64,000 nucleotides of DNA, taken from contig VCJN01001385.1 in the NCBI GenBank assembly GCA_006384855.1, forward strand, positions 1 to 64,000, read 5' to 3'. The notes beneath the pieces were generated by a model. The model had not been told where the DNA came from and made no database searches. It saw nothing but the letters and a program-made list of their open reading frames with translations. Origin of the DNA: Tetraselmis striata (lineage: Eukaryota > Chlorophyta > Chlorodendrophyceae > Chlorodendrales > Chlorodendraceae). Each line of letters starts with the position of its first letter. The stretch's first letter is position 1. Of this stretch, positions 11,330-22,710 are shown piece by piece. Position numbers and translations under genes: made by a program.

Positions 11330-13855
11330 TCAGTAGCTGTTCATCCAGGAGCGGACTTCAAAGCGTAGGTGGTCGCGCCGCTTCTCCTGCGGCGCCGCGC
11401 CGCCACCGGAGCGCAGGCTCTTCACGGTGTTGGCGCGCACCTCGCGGCTGACCTCCTGCCGCTCCCTCGCCACCGCCGCGTGCTGCTCGGAAAAGTACTG
11501 GTAGAAGTTGCAGGCCGGGCGGGCTGCCGCCCGGGCTGTGCCCCCGTGGCTGAGGAACTTGTCCTTCTTCCAGGTATCCGCCATCGCCCTGAGCCGCCAC
11601 AGCGCAAAGCATCGTCGATAAGGAACTGAGCAGTACAACAAAGCTGGCCTCGCCCCTGCCCAGCTGCTACTCAATGCAGCGACTACGCGGCAGTCACCCC
11701 CCATCCAGGCCGTAAACAGTTCATCCAGGTTGGATAAACTACACACCGGATGAACGAATCAGATCTGTACTACAGCCCACAAAACATCGCCAACGCATGC
11801 GTGCCCATATACTGTCAGCTGCTTTCGCTCTGAGGGAAAGAGGGGGCTATTGTTACCGTAAGAAAATGCATCATCAACTGATGTTCACTCGGTGTGAGTG
11901 GCGACCCAATGGGGTCAGCACTGGTCCATGATAGCCATGACAGCAATGACACAACAAAACCGCACTTCAGGCATTCCCTGCCCGGCAGGGGTCACCTGTT
12001 GCGCGCCACGCGGTCGACCTTCTTGGGCGCCGTCGCCTTGACCGCCTTCTTCCCCTGTCTTGAGGCGATGATGAAGCTGCCGTTGCCCGCGCCCCCGCCG
12101 GCCGCCGGGGTCAGGGGCCTCTGCCGCGGCGAGTCGGCGGGGTGTGGGCCGTGCTGCGCGGTGCGCCGCCTGCCCAGAATGGCGCTGTCGTCCCAGGAGG
12201 GCCTGTCCACGGGGTCGGGCACAGTTTCGGGGCGCCTGGGCGTCCCCTGCCAATGATGCCCCGCCGCCGCTTGCCTGTTGTTGAGCAGGCACATGCCGCT
12301 CAGCATGGCGACATCGCTGCCTAAACACCCATTCTAGTTATGTGGCACATGATATTCATACATAGAGCTTGCGGAGCGACATGCTGCTGCCATGCGAGTG
12401 AAAGCTCACCCGCGAGTGCCATCCCGCTGCCGCTGCTCTCGGCGTTCCTTCTCGCGACGTGAGGGCCCAACCTCCGGGGTCACCGGCCTGTACTTCTTGC
12501 CAGCTTTCCCGGTGTTTCCCGTGTTGGACAGCCACACGTTCTTTACCTCCATGGGCCTCCGCATCTCAGCCTGGGATGGGCACGCACGGAGAAGAGGGTC
12601 AAGAGGGTTCGGGCTTTTCAATGTTGCGCTGGAAAGAAAGTGCAGCTGGGGCAGCGCTATCCCGATTTCAGTATTCTGTCGCAAGGTCGGCGTGTTGTGG
12701 TAAGACATGTGTGGACGAAGGCAGTTTTAAAGTTTAATGTAGCAGTTGATTGCCTTATCACAATTTCCCCATATGAAACTGCCGTTTTCTCGCTTCGTTC
12801 CTCTGTGTGCATATGCGTGTATGTGTGTCGAGCCTAGGGAAGGAGCGACCTCGGGTACCTGCAAAAGTATTGCATATCGCCGCCGCTCACCTTGGAAACC
12901 TGCAGGTGGCGAAAGTCCACCTCGAGCCCCGCCGCCTCCTCCTCTTGCCCCTCCGCGACCTCATCGTCGAGGAAACTGTCGGAGTACACCCCATACGCGT
13001 CCTCCCTGTAGCCTCCCGCCTGCAGACCGCCGCCGCCGGCCTCCCAGAGGTAGCGGTCGTGCTCGCCGTACAGCGCCTCCTCGAAGTGAGCGACCCGAGC
13101 GGCGCGGCACTCCTCCACCGGCTCTTCCGCGGTGTCCTCGTCGCTGAAAGCACCTCTGCCTACGGCCGGTTTACTGGATCTCCTTCCATCTGCGAGCACA
13201 AGCGAGCAGTGTCGTCGGAAAGGCCCCCAGGACGGAAAGCAACGTGTGCCACTGTGCCGAGCTTCAAATCCTTACTATCCGGAATGCCAAGCGGCAAGCG
13301 ACGACAATGTGAGATTTATTAATATGTGCACTCCAGCGCTATCCCTACGGACCATGCCGGCGTGCCACATAGCTCGTGGCGGGCCGCTAGAAATGCAAGG
13401 ACTGTGATGTGTAGCATGGTGCGCGAGCGGACTGGTGTTGGATAAAAATAATTACTCAACTACCTTATTATGTGGCGCCAGGACGGCGTCGTATATCGGA
13501 GCGCGCGACGACGACTGGTGGATGCCGCCGATATGTCGTCGGTTGAGAGGGGGAAATCACCCGTTGGTCGACATACCTGCCGCCAGCGCACAGCCCCCAC
13601 GGACCCTCCCCGGACCCCCCCCCCCCTCCCCCCCGCGCCTTTCGTACCAAAAACTTATTGGGGAAAAGAAATTGGCTGCAGGCGCCTACCGTCCTGGGCT
13701 GGTGCTGGATCCCCTTCCACGGCCATCTCGGAAAGGAAGGAGTGTATGACGTGGTCCGGCACGTCGTGCCCCAGAAGCTGGAGCTGCTTCCTCACCGCGC
13801 CCAGGTCCACCGAGCCTAAGCCCGGAAGCGCAAGGTCCCTTTGTCGTGAATCCAT
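11330..13855 (-). CDS. HYLS1: HYLS1-like centriole/cilium protein
   Basis: HYLS1 is a centriolar protein recruited by SAS-4/CPAP and required for cilium formation. Five exons agree in phase: 13690-13855, 12900-13159, 12410-12570, 11996-12316 and 11330-11588, giving 388 aa. The N-terminus has VRKQLQLLGHDVPDHVIHSFLSEM, matching the short conserved HYLS1 N-terminal helix (LG..VPD.VI..FL). The middle is acidic and low in complexity. The C-terminus reads DRVARNRAMADTWKKDKFLS followed by DHLRFEVRSWMNSY, which fits the HYLS1 box (D.VAR...W..D.FL ... LRWEVR). That box is split by an intron exactly between DRVARN and AMADTW. The match is by motif memory, not alignment. If right, the organism retains centriole assembly factors. 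A downstream TGTAA lies at 11234-11238 (minus). Confidence 0.7.
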
Positions 13856-14640
13856 AGTGCCAAGTACTCAGGTTTCCTCCGTGCTGAGCGGATGGGTGCG
13901 GGTGCCGTCGCGGGTGGCAAGCAAGTGGTCGAAGATACAACAGCGCTGAAGATGCGAGGACGCCAGGTGTGTGGATGATTGTTCGAGGAGGAGCGGACGG
14001 GCGAAAAAAGCGCACGCCGGATGGCGGGGCTGTGGCGCGCGCCGCACGCATTCGCATGCAAGCAGTACTACAGTCCGCAAAATAACTTGGTCGCTACGAG
14101 TCCAGGGACACTCTTTGGCATGTCTGTTTTTTTTTCCGCTCCGGGGACAGGACTGGCACCAGTGAAACCCTGGCATGTCTGTTTATACCGAGTAAATAAC
14201 TAAGGATTAATCCTTTCAAATATACAGAGTCGCTTGCAGAATATCGACCTTGCAGAGTCGCGGATGGTCTGGAACACTGTACACGCACACGATTATAAAT
14301 TTATTCCTGCTGCGCGAGGCCGCAGAGGCCGCACCGATATCGGGACGAGATATAAATCATTTATTCGAAATTGTGTGTACTGGTATGTGGCTGTTTCAGT
14401 CTCCCGGCGATGGGTAGGAGTGAGTGTACGAGATATGCCTCGTGCGGGATGGGCGCAGGTTGGAAACCTGCCACTGACCATGACGCCCCGGCGCACACAC
14501 GTTGCGCACATCGCTCGCCCGCCGCCTACCGAAAGTTCGAAGTTTGAGCTTTTGGGTTTGAGCCTCCCGGTGACCTCGGGTGGTGCACTCATGAGTGTCA
14601 TTAAACATATAAAGAATAAAAGAAACAAATAGATTGACGA
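13856..14640. other. Gene-poor region, nothing recognised
   Basis: Upstream of the HYLS1-like gene. There are open frames on both strands but no recognisable motif. A short T-tract block at 14122-14165 (T run followed by CCGGGGACAGGACTGG) resembles 54607-54645, so a small dispersed repeat is possible. Confidence 0.35.
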
Positions 14641-14799
14641 GAATCATGCACGCACGACCCTCATGCGGACATTGGCGTATGCACGAGAGGGCCGCCGAAC
14701 CAGCGGCGCTCGCTCTTCAGGTGTTGGGGGCATGGGCTCGGGAGGTGTCTCAGGGAGGGGCGGGGCGGGCGGGGCCTCTAGGTGCGCGACGACCCATCG

Positions 14800-15245
14800 G
14801 CTAAGCGGGAGGGGCGCATAATCTGCAATCGCCCCGGGATGGGGCGCACCAACGGGGCATGAAAGGTGTTGTGAAGCCCCCTACCTCGCGAACGGTGCCA
14901 TGGACTGGAGAGTGCGCGCATGGGTCCGTGGCGCAGACGCATGGGCATGAGTAGTGGGAAGGGGTGTGGGAGTGGGGGAGGGTGTGGGTAGCTTTGGGTG
15001 CCGCGGGGGGGGGGGGGGGGGGGGGGGGGGACGTGCCTTGGGGTGCGCGAAAACCCGTTGAAAGGGCAGATGGGCGCATCATGTGTAGTCACCCCGGGGC
15101 CCGGGAAGGGGCGCACCGACGGGGGAGGAAAGTCGTGAAACTATGAAAGGCGATGTCAAGCCCCCTCGAGCGCGCGCCTTGGTCCGTGGAGCGGACGCAT
15201 GGGCATGCGTGGAAAGGCTGGTGGGAGTGGGGGAGGGTGTGGTGC
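14800..15245 (+). repeat. Imperfect tandem duplication of about 180-190 bases
   Basis: 14800-14990 and 15065-15245 share the same order of blocks: GGGCGCAT, a CCCCGGG box, GGGGCGCACC, a GTGAAGCCCCC/GTCAAGCCCCC box, GTCCGTGG.GC.GACGCATGGGCATG and GGGAGTGGGGGAGGGTGTGG. The copies are separated by the G26 tract at 15005-15030. No protein meaning seen. Confidence 0.7.
15005..15030. repeat. G26 homopolymer
   Basis: Longest clean homopolymer in the window, located between the two copies of the 14.8-15.2 kb duplication. Confidence 0.9.
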
Positions 15246-15354
15246 ACTCGTACAGTATTGCTTGTACGTCTAGTAGCGCACATATATCATCGCGCGGCGC
15301 GTCATACAGGAGTTGATTGTTGTGTAAATATGTATAGGTTCATACCATTAGGCT

Positions 15355-15670
15355 CTCGGTCTCTCGGAGTCGCCTGCGGCACCGTCCGAGGCACTTCAAA
15401 GCACTTTCTTCGCCCGTCGGTCCCCAATTCACGGTGACTCCGCATGCGCGCCGCCCGCCATGGTCCAAGCTGCACCCCTCTACTCCCTTCTCCTAACCAC
15501 CTCCGCTTCCCGCAGTCCTCATCAGCCCCGCAGCCACACCGCCGCCGGCACGCATCAGCCCCAAGTCACCGGCGGCAGCGTCCCATGCAGCGTTAAAGCA
15601 CTTGTCTGCGCTCGTCGGCCCTCATTTATTCACAGTTACTCCGCATGCGCTCCGCCCGCTATGGTATGTA
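15355..15670 (+). repeat. Second local direct repeat
   Basis: 15370-15465 and 15560-15665 share a block running from a GGC..CGTCC box through AAAGCACTT, CGTCGG and TTCACGGTGACTCCGCATGCGC to CCGCCCGC.ATGG. The copies differ at scattered bases. No coding function seen. Confidence 0.55.
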
Positions 15671-15956
15671 TGGGTTGGACCGCCCAGCCCACAAGCCTCC
15701 TGACATGAATATGAAGGCGGAGCTCATTCGTGCGGGGGCTTTCACAGCGCACTAATTGTTTCGATTACTCCAAAAAATGATGCTTCGGCAATTGCCTCAT
15801 ACGATACCGTTACACGCTGCGTCACCATGCCCCACTCACTCGCACACACCATGGGGCACCCCCACGGGGTAAGGTAGATAGTAAGCACACGCCACGATTT
15901 TTGTCGCCACTGCGGTGAGCCCCTCAGTCGCAGAGATCGAAACGAAGATTAACCAA

Positions 15957-15978
15957 GGGGGGGGGGGGGGGGGGGGGG
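15957..15978. repeat. G22 homopolymer
   Basis: Uninterrupted run of 22 G in the gene-poor region. Confidence 0.9.
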
Positions 15979-16329
15979 CTGTTGTGACGACCGCACGGCT
16001 AAGGACCCATGGTCAATTGCACTTGCGTAATCCTTGCGAGGGGCGACTAGTCGCCACTAGTCAAGCACGTGGGGCATCATATTCGACCGATTCAAGCCCG
16101 GTTTTTTCTCACACCATGTATTATATGGTGGCCATACAAACGCAACTTTTGACCGTGGCGTTTGTGCCGAGTCACTATGTATGCTTGCCGGTAGTGACCG
16201 GTTACGAGGTGGTGGTGCATGCTATGCTTCCCTACTTAGCGCCTTTTGTAGGGGCGAGTAAGATATGTTTACAATGATTTTGTAAAATGCTCTTCAAATA
16301 AACAACAAGGAGGTTGCCCCGAATCCACT

Positions 16330-19030
16330 TGCCCGCCTATCCACCACAAGAGGCCCTAGTGCTGAGGTAACGGCTGCGCTCCCTAGGCTTACACCGAGGT
16401 AGATCCGGCCCAGTCATGCAGGTAGCCTCGTGGAGCTCTGCATGGCCAGTCAACGAGTCGTAGACACGTGCGTTGGCTCTCCTACGGTCACCGACCGAGT
16501 GTACGATCCCCGATGCGGCATATGACATCGCCATGTCGCGATTTGTCACTTCAACACGAACGACCGCGGCCACTATGATCCACATGACGACATGGATAAC
16601 GGTCATCACGCAACCCTACTCTCTGCGCGGGGACGAGGTGGACGTGCGATTCCATTGGACAGGACCCATACTCCTCCGCCGCTTTTTACGGTGTTAAAAT
16701 AGTAGTATTGTACCCGTGTTGGAACCCGTGTGGACAAGGTCGGGGGAGAGAGGTCTCTATGGAGTACCCGCCGCCAACATGGCCCACATACCCAACCCGA
16801 CGCCTCAGCCGCCCGCATATCGAGCCGCAGCAACCCGTCGACCCTATAAGACCATCGCCACAGCGGCCGTTGACCATGATGTGCATAACGCCTCGGGACC
16901 GGCCGCGCCGGTCCTTGGCCAACGTCACCATATTCTGCGAAATACAGCCCCTCCGATCGCTACCTCGCCCGAACTTTCCGGGCGCAACAGCTCCGCGGCC
17001 GCAGCCGAACTACCCTCGCCCACTGGCTCGCCCGTCGCATCTACTGGCGGTGACGGGCGAGCAGAGAGGGTACCCTGAGTCTACTACCGTGTCCCTTATC
17101 GGTGAAATCCGGCCATCCGATCGACGCTGCCACCCAGGCCACGAGACGGAGCGGCGGGTAGTAGCGCAGATACCACTAGATGATGGGGCTACACCCCGAG
17201 CTCCGGCCAGTTCCGCGTCTGCTCCACGCCGCTGCCCACCGCGGCACCTAGGCAGCCGGGGGCCAGACAGACCCGTCGCATGGCGACTACCGGGTCGGTA
17301 AAACTACAGCTGCGTGCCGCGCAAGGACGGACGGCCGCCGGGTCCTCTTGCGGCATGCCGACGAGGGACATGTCTGTCGGAGCTGCTTCTCGACCGGAAG
17401 CAGCTCCGGCTATAGCCCAGAATCGACACGGCGGAGGATCCGAGGGACGACATCGAACGACTGCCCCACGTCGTGTCATTCGAGAGCCCCCAGCTTTCGA
17501 GCCTCACGGGGGAAGAGGTCACCCGGCACCTGGCCGACACCCTTCTCGAGCCCTACGAGTCGAGGGAGTAGGGGAGTCGAGCCGCGTGAGCTAGAAGCCA
17601 CCCCGCGCAACGCCACGAGCGCAGCATGGGACTACTACTACGACAACGTCGACAACCATGCCCCAGTCGCGGAGGTCCGCTGCCCCTATCATGCCTGCTT
17701 GAGCTACTGGAGATCAAGATCGTCTCCAAGACTTGGCCGCGGGCTACGTGTGCTCGCGTGCTGGACCTAGCCACTTCGCTGGCGGCGCGGGCGCTGGCTG
17801 CCTATCTAGAGGAAGCCCTCCTCTGCATCCCCGCCCGGCCACATGGGCGGCAGAGAGTGGGGACTACGTGTCAGTGGCGAGCGGCCGGGAGCGGCGGCTG
17901 GCGGCAACACCACCACCGAGGAGCGCGCATGCAAAGGCTTTTTCCGGTATGTCATTGAGTGCCGCGCGGCTCCCGCTCTCGAGTATCGATCGATGGCTCC
18001 ACCCCCCTTCCCCCCCGGTCGGCAGAGGAACAAGCGCGAGCAATATAGCGAGGGCTCTCGATTATCGGCTCAACCGAGGCCACACGGGGCAGACGCGCAT
18101 CGCAACAGCTATGAAACTCATAGCCGACGATGGCCTCGACCCGGCGGCGTACCGTCACACGTTAGACCTCCGGCCCTCGGGGCCCAGCGGCGAGACAACC
18201 ATCGTGGTGGGCATATACCGCTACGATTTGTGACGCGCGCAGATTCGTGGTGGCCTTCGAGTCGCCTATCGCTGCTATTTTAGCGGTTCAAACCCGTACT
18301 ATCCGGATTAACCTGGAGGACGGCCCGAACATCCCGGACCGCCGGCGCTTTCAACATAACGTGCCGGCTATCGAACCGGGCGAAATTGCGCTGCGGGCGC
18401 CGGTACATCCTCGTCGTATGAATGCCAACTCGTTCGGGCGCGTGAGTATATAGGTATTTGTAAGCTCCGGCCGGGGCTGCAGTGCGCCCCGGCCGACGGC
18501 GTGGAACATGGTGTCATGTATTATTGTAACCCTGGACAGCCACGGCATCGGCATGCGGGGGCTGAAAACTACCCAAAACGATTCGCGTGTGCATTTCTCG
18601 TCCCGGGCCGTTCCCCGACTTTCGCCGCCTGCACGATCGCGGCATCTGCCAGCTCGGGCGTTGTGGCCAGCGTCACGAGGAACGCCCCAGCCGAGCCGCC
18701 ACCCCGGGTGGAGGCTCGAAAGACGAAAGTATGGAAGAGGGGCCTCCGTGCCTCAACGAGGAACTGCTGGCTACCTCCCTCCCGGAAGCGGGGGCGGTGC
18801 CATGCCATGCGACGACTACGATTACCGTGATAGCGACACCGGACGCCACCGCGCGTTGCGACACCCTACCGGACCGTCCCCTCCCCCCCCCCCCCCCCCC
18901 CCCCCGGCGGCACGGGCCCTATCCGCCTCGACAAGAGGAATATATACGGGTAGAGTTGAGGAGCGGGTTTACAAAAACTGAAAAAGAAATACAATGGAGG
19001 CGGATTCCGCCCGTTAGATGAGGGACATGG
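16330..19030 (+). other. GC-rich, ORF-dense block of unknown origin, possibly a decayed mobile element
   Basis: Several plus-strand open segments follow each other in different frames. They include a Pro/Arg-rich stretch (about 16716-17300), an acidic helical piece reading DPRDDIERLPHVVSFESPQL (about 17440-17565), LLELLEIKIVSKTWP with an Ala-rich helix (about 17690-17820), TRIATAMKLIADDGLDPAAY (about 18090-18150), TIVVGIYRYD (about 18200) and INLEDGPNIPDRRRFQHNVP (about 18310-18370). The segments read as protein but are broken by stops. I recognise no catalytic motif. A gag-like retroelement remnant is one option, not shown. Confidence 0.35.
18883..18905. repeat. C23 homopolymer
   Basis: Uninterrupted run of 23 C inside the unexplained GC-rich block. 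Confidence 0.9.
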
Positions 19031-19825
19031 CCTCGAGAGGGTTGCACGCTACGCACTATTCACATTTCTCGCCGAATATCTCTGTCGGCACACCGGAAGC
19101 CGTCCCTTCTGCTTCGGCGGAAGATCTTTTAGGCCGGCCGGCCGACAATTACCTGCCGCATCGCCGGGCCCCGCGGCCCGGCGCTAAGAGGGTTCTGCTT
19201 AAATGTAGGCTTTTTCCTTCCCCAATACTTTGCGTGCATTCTCTGGAAGCTCTGTGTAACCAAAAAGATAAAACTATTCACATAGTGGACCCTATGCGGG
19301 GTCGTGCCGCCGGGCCATAGAACGGTTGGCCTGTGTAGCACCGAAGACTACGCGGGAACGAAGTTTTAAGATATTTCAAATATCGAGATGGTTGAAAGAG
19401 GATCATGGGACCTTAGCAGGCTTCCAACCCGGGAATCGTCAAAAATGGGTCGGTTTGCGTGATTTTATATTTCTTAGGACATGGGAGGTGGTGGAAGGGC
19501 CAGATGTTCTTATATGGCGCTCTATTTTAATTTCATTCGTAACTCGGATTCCCGCGGCACGGCTCTTAAAGTTAAAACGGCTGTAATGCTTAATATTGTA
19601 GCCCACAATAATCACCTCAAAGATATTTACTCGGCATGTACCTTATTTCAAAAGCCTCGCCGCACTGTGCGAGGCGCCACACGTCGACACAAGGTCCTTC
19701 ATGCATCTATATCAAACCTAACCATGGTTATATCAATTATAGATGTGGCTGAGGTAGTGAAATGTTCCGCGCCTCCCCGGTGGCGGGGCACGGGCTGTGT
19801 ACATGCACGTCCAGTACATGCCGGT
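19031..19825. other. Unassigned stretch
   Basis: No motif recognised. A perfect short palindromic patch of GGCCGGCCGGCC type occurs at about 19132-19144. Base composition falls toward AT after 19330. Confidence 0.3.
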
Positions 19826-19829
19826 AGAT

Positions 19830-20395
19830 GTCATCCTTGACTAGCCGATACATTCTCACACCCGCAAGCCCTCCTAGAGTGTGCCACACGTCCCTAAGGC
19901 ATGCCGCGACGTGAGATATCTCCAAGCTGCACAATAGCCGGTCGATAGGTCCTTCACATTTGCTTAAATACCCCTTACTGTTACGCATGTGAAATACGAC
20001 TAGGTCCCACCCATACTCCATACGCGGCACGGAGCGTGGACAGAAGGACGCACTTCAAGACACCTTAAACATTTCGGAGTACACGGCGGGGATGGTCTTC
20101 GGCACATCAGTGTGTGAGGTGAGCACGGGGGTGCGCCGCACGTATTGCGTTGTCGCGTGCTTGGCATCGGATAATTATTCGGATCGGGGCGCCCTAGTCT
20201 CATCGCGAGGAATCCGGTGCATCGCCCGAGCTCATTATGGTGCCTTGGTCTCCGGATATTGCATTGAAGTGCTGAGGTTGGTGGGGGCTCGAGATCGTGC
20301 ACGCTGCCTCGTCATGCGGCTTAGGTTCGTCCGTCATCCCGTTGCCGAAGCTGCAGAGCGCGGCCAGGGATCGCCCTCACACATATGCATCATAC
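19830..20395 (-). repeat. Dispersed repeat family R1, copy B
   Basis: Minus-strand copy. The block 20327-20350 is identical over 24 bases to 3242-3265. Downstream (lower coordinates) the order FGNGMTDE, IMSSGDAP, RYVRRTPVLTSHTDVPKTIP and AVYSEMFKVS matches copy A. It continues into an otherwise open segment containing MEYGWDLVVFHMRNSKGYLS. Frames are interrupted. The extra C-terminal part is not visible in the other copies. Confidence 0.6.
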
Positions 20396-20399
20396 ACAC

Positions 20400-21685
20400 A
20401 TCCACATGTGGCCAACACTCTAAGCCGAGCGCGCAATGGACATTCATCCGTCCCGCATTGCGTGGACGCGCGGCGGGTTGCAAGCAGCTTTGAAGCGGCT
20501 TATGTTGATCTCCTAGTGCTGCTTTATCCGGTGGATGAGTGAGTAGATTTGTTGCAAGCGCTTTTGTAATTCACACAAGTGACGATGTTTGGCGACGATG
20601 AGCAGCAGCAACATCATGCGCCAATTCATCTAATTTAGACGAGCCGAATAGGATTCGGTATTTAGAAGTAGAATAGAACTACGGATTAGTTAGAAAAATA
20701 GTAGTATGTTGACAATTTGGATGGCTGTTTTGAAAGAAAACGTCACTGACAGATACATCTTAGTCGTACTGCGAATTGATTTCAGCACTAAGTACATTGT
20801 TTGAGTTTGTACTATTTCCCATTCATTAAGGAAAAGTATACGAAGATTGTTTAGTATAGTATACGGGGGTCCCTTTCGTTCCTGGCAGCTAAGTGACTTC
20901 GTGGTTCCCTTGTCTCCTTCTTGGTTCTTGGCTCCCTGTCCTCCTGCTCGACCTTGGTTTCAGGCTTGTGTCTCTCTTTTGCTGGCAACCGTTCATAGTT
21001 GCTGTTAGTTCTGTTTGTAGTGCGCTTTTGTGAAAGCCCTTATGTAATAAATACGAAGATTGTTTGAACATAGTGATAGCGATAGCGATAGCGATACATC
21101 ACGAATGCGTACTGATGCCCACAGCAATAAGCAGTAAATTATGTCAATGATGACTGCACGTTATTAGCAGGTACGAGCGGACAATATCTTTCTGGAATCG
21201 TCGCAATGCTTAATGGTTATTCTCTTACTGGTTAGCGTGATACCATCGTCGAGGCAGCAATAATGGCCACGCCATTCTCGTGCGTGCCACTTGGGCCACG
21301 AGAACGCGATGTGGGCACGTATAGCCCTGCACTACTATAGGAAGGCTTCGCCCTACATCAAGGAGGCTGGGAAGCCCTCTCATGCGTATCTAGCTTGTAA
21401 CGATTACATACAAGTTTTTGCCATGAATTTGCTCCAAAACCGACCAAATCGATATATAGGGCTTGCTACATACCCTCAGTGGCCTTATTTTAATGCCCTA
21501 CATGCATTGCCAATAGTTTGCATATGAATGGGGACATGATATGATTTCGTCGCAAATAAGTGTGGCTTTGTGGCTACAAATGGGAACGGATGGCGCAATC
21601 TCTGGTATTGCAGCGTTGTCGCCACACACACTGTTTTGGTATAAATAGATGCAATCGCTGATGGTAACGGCTACACTGCGGCACT
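20400..21685. other. Gene-poor region with a short flanking direct repeat and a hexamer microsatellite
   Basis: The 14-mer TACGAAGATTGTTT occurs at 20839-20852 and again at 21052-21065. It brackets about 200 bases that include a TGTAATAAA-type 3' signal. A (GATAGC)n microsatellite follows at 21075-21096. No gene recognised elsewhere. Confidence 0.45.
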
Positions 21686-21686
21686 A

Positions 21687-21960
21687 TTATCGGCCTATCG
21701 GTATCGGGTCTGTCGCGCTATCACAGCATTCGACCCCAGGCTTCCTGGTAAAAACAAGATGCATGCAAGCGCGCACGGCTTCAATGTAATCATTTATGGG
21801 CATGTCAACTGAATGCGTAAACCCCGTACTTATGTGGAGGGGTGTATCATCGCCAATGTTGTTTTTGGAAATGCCGATGAGCAGATAATCGGGCAACTGA
21901 GAGCAAGGGCCCTTAGTGAGCGGGAAAACCGAGTTGGCCAGTGCCCCCAAAAATCAGCAT
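21687..21960 (-). repeat. Dispersed repeat family R2, copy 1 (coding remnant)
   Basis: An 87-codon open segment on the minus strand contains TPLHISTGFTHSVDMPINDY and IEAVRACMH. The plus strand at 37875-38030 encodes the related PLHISMGFANSIHMTGRGYT and EAVRACMH. Similarity is kept at the protein level despite many base changes, which suggests two copies of a real coding family. No known domain recognised. A third short piece, sharing CCCTCCACATAAGT, lies at about 38158-38175. Confidence 0.5.
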
Positions 21961-22019
21961 TCTGGTGTGGTTCATCTTTCAAGATGTCGCGGATTTTAGG
22001 TAGGATCTGTGTATGAGTA

Positions 22020-22710
22020 ATGGCTGGCTTAAATGTAATTATTGCCCGTCATCAGCATCTAATACATGTTGTTTGTTGATGACTCCGGTGCGGCACGGTG
22101 CGTATCGTTGCTCGTTTGTAGTTTCTGTGTGTACCTTGAGATGCTGTCCCCGGTAGGCAGGGACCGTGTCACCAGGTCACAGAGTAAACACAGCCTCAGC
22201 AACCCGCTCCTTGTACCGCTTTCACCACTACAAATGCCACCGTCCGCCGGCTGCGCAATCCTTTCAAGCGAGTCAATTGTGACAGGCACGAGAGATGAAT
22301 ACAGTACTATGTAGCCAAGATGGTGGGTGCCAAAACTGACAATACATCACAAACCTCTGAATCTCTCAGACAGTGTTTCTCAGAAAAGAAGTGTTACTCA
22401 TACACGATGCTGCAGACAGCTCGCACAATAAGTTAAGAGAGTACTGCCTCTCAGCTTGGCCCCTAATGCGCGTGCATCAATGGCGCGCGCGCACACACAC
22501 ACACACACACTTGACGGGATGCGGCCAGGTGCTGCAGGTTCCGGGATCAGCGACAATCAGTAATATAATGATGAATCACAGCGCGGGGTTACTTATACTC
22601 TCTTTCAAAATCAGGGCGCAAGGTGATGCGGGGACCATGAAAGACAACACGAGGTTATCATGATGCGCGGACACAGCGGAGGTCGGTAGCAAGGGCCAGG
22701 TGAGGATTGC
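22020..22710. other. Region 3' of cobS
   Basis: No gene recognised. A (CA)n microsatellite lies at 22491-22510. Probably includes the cobS 3' untranslated region. Confidence 0.4.
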
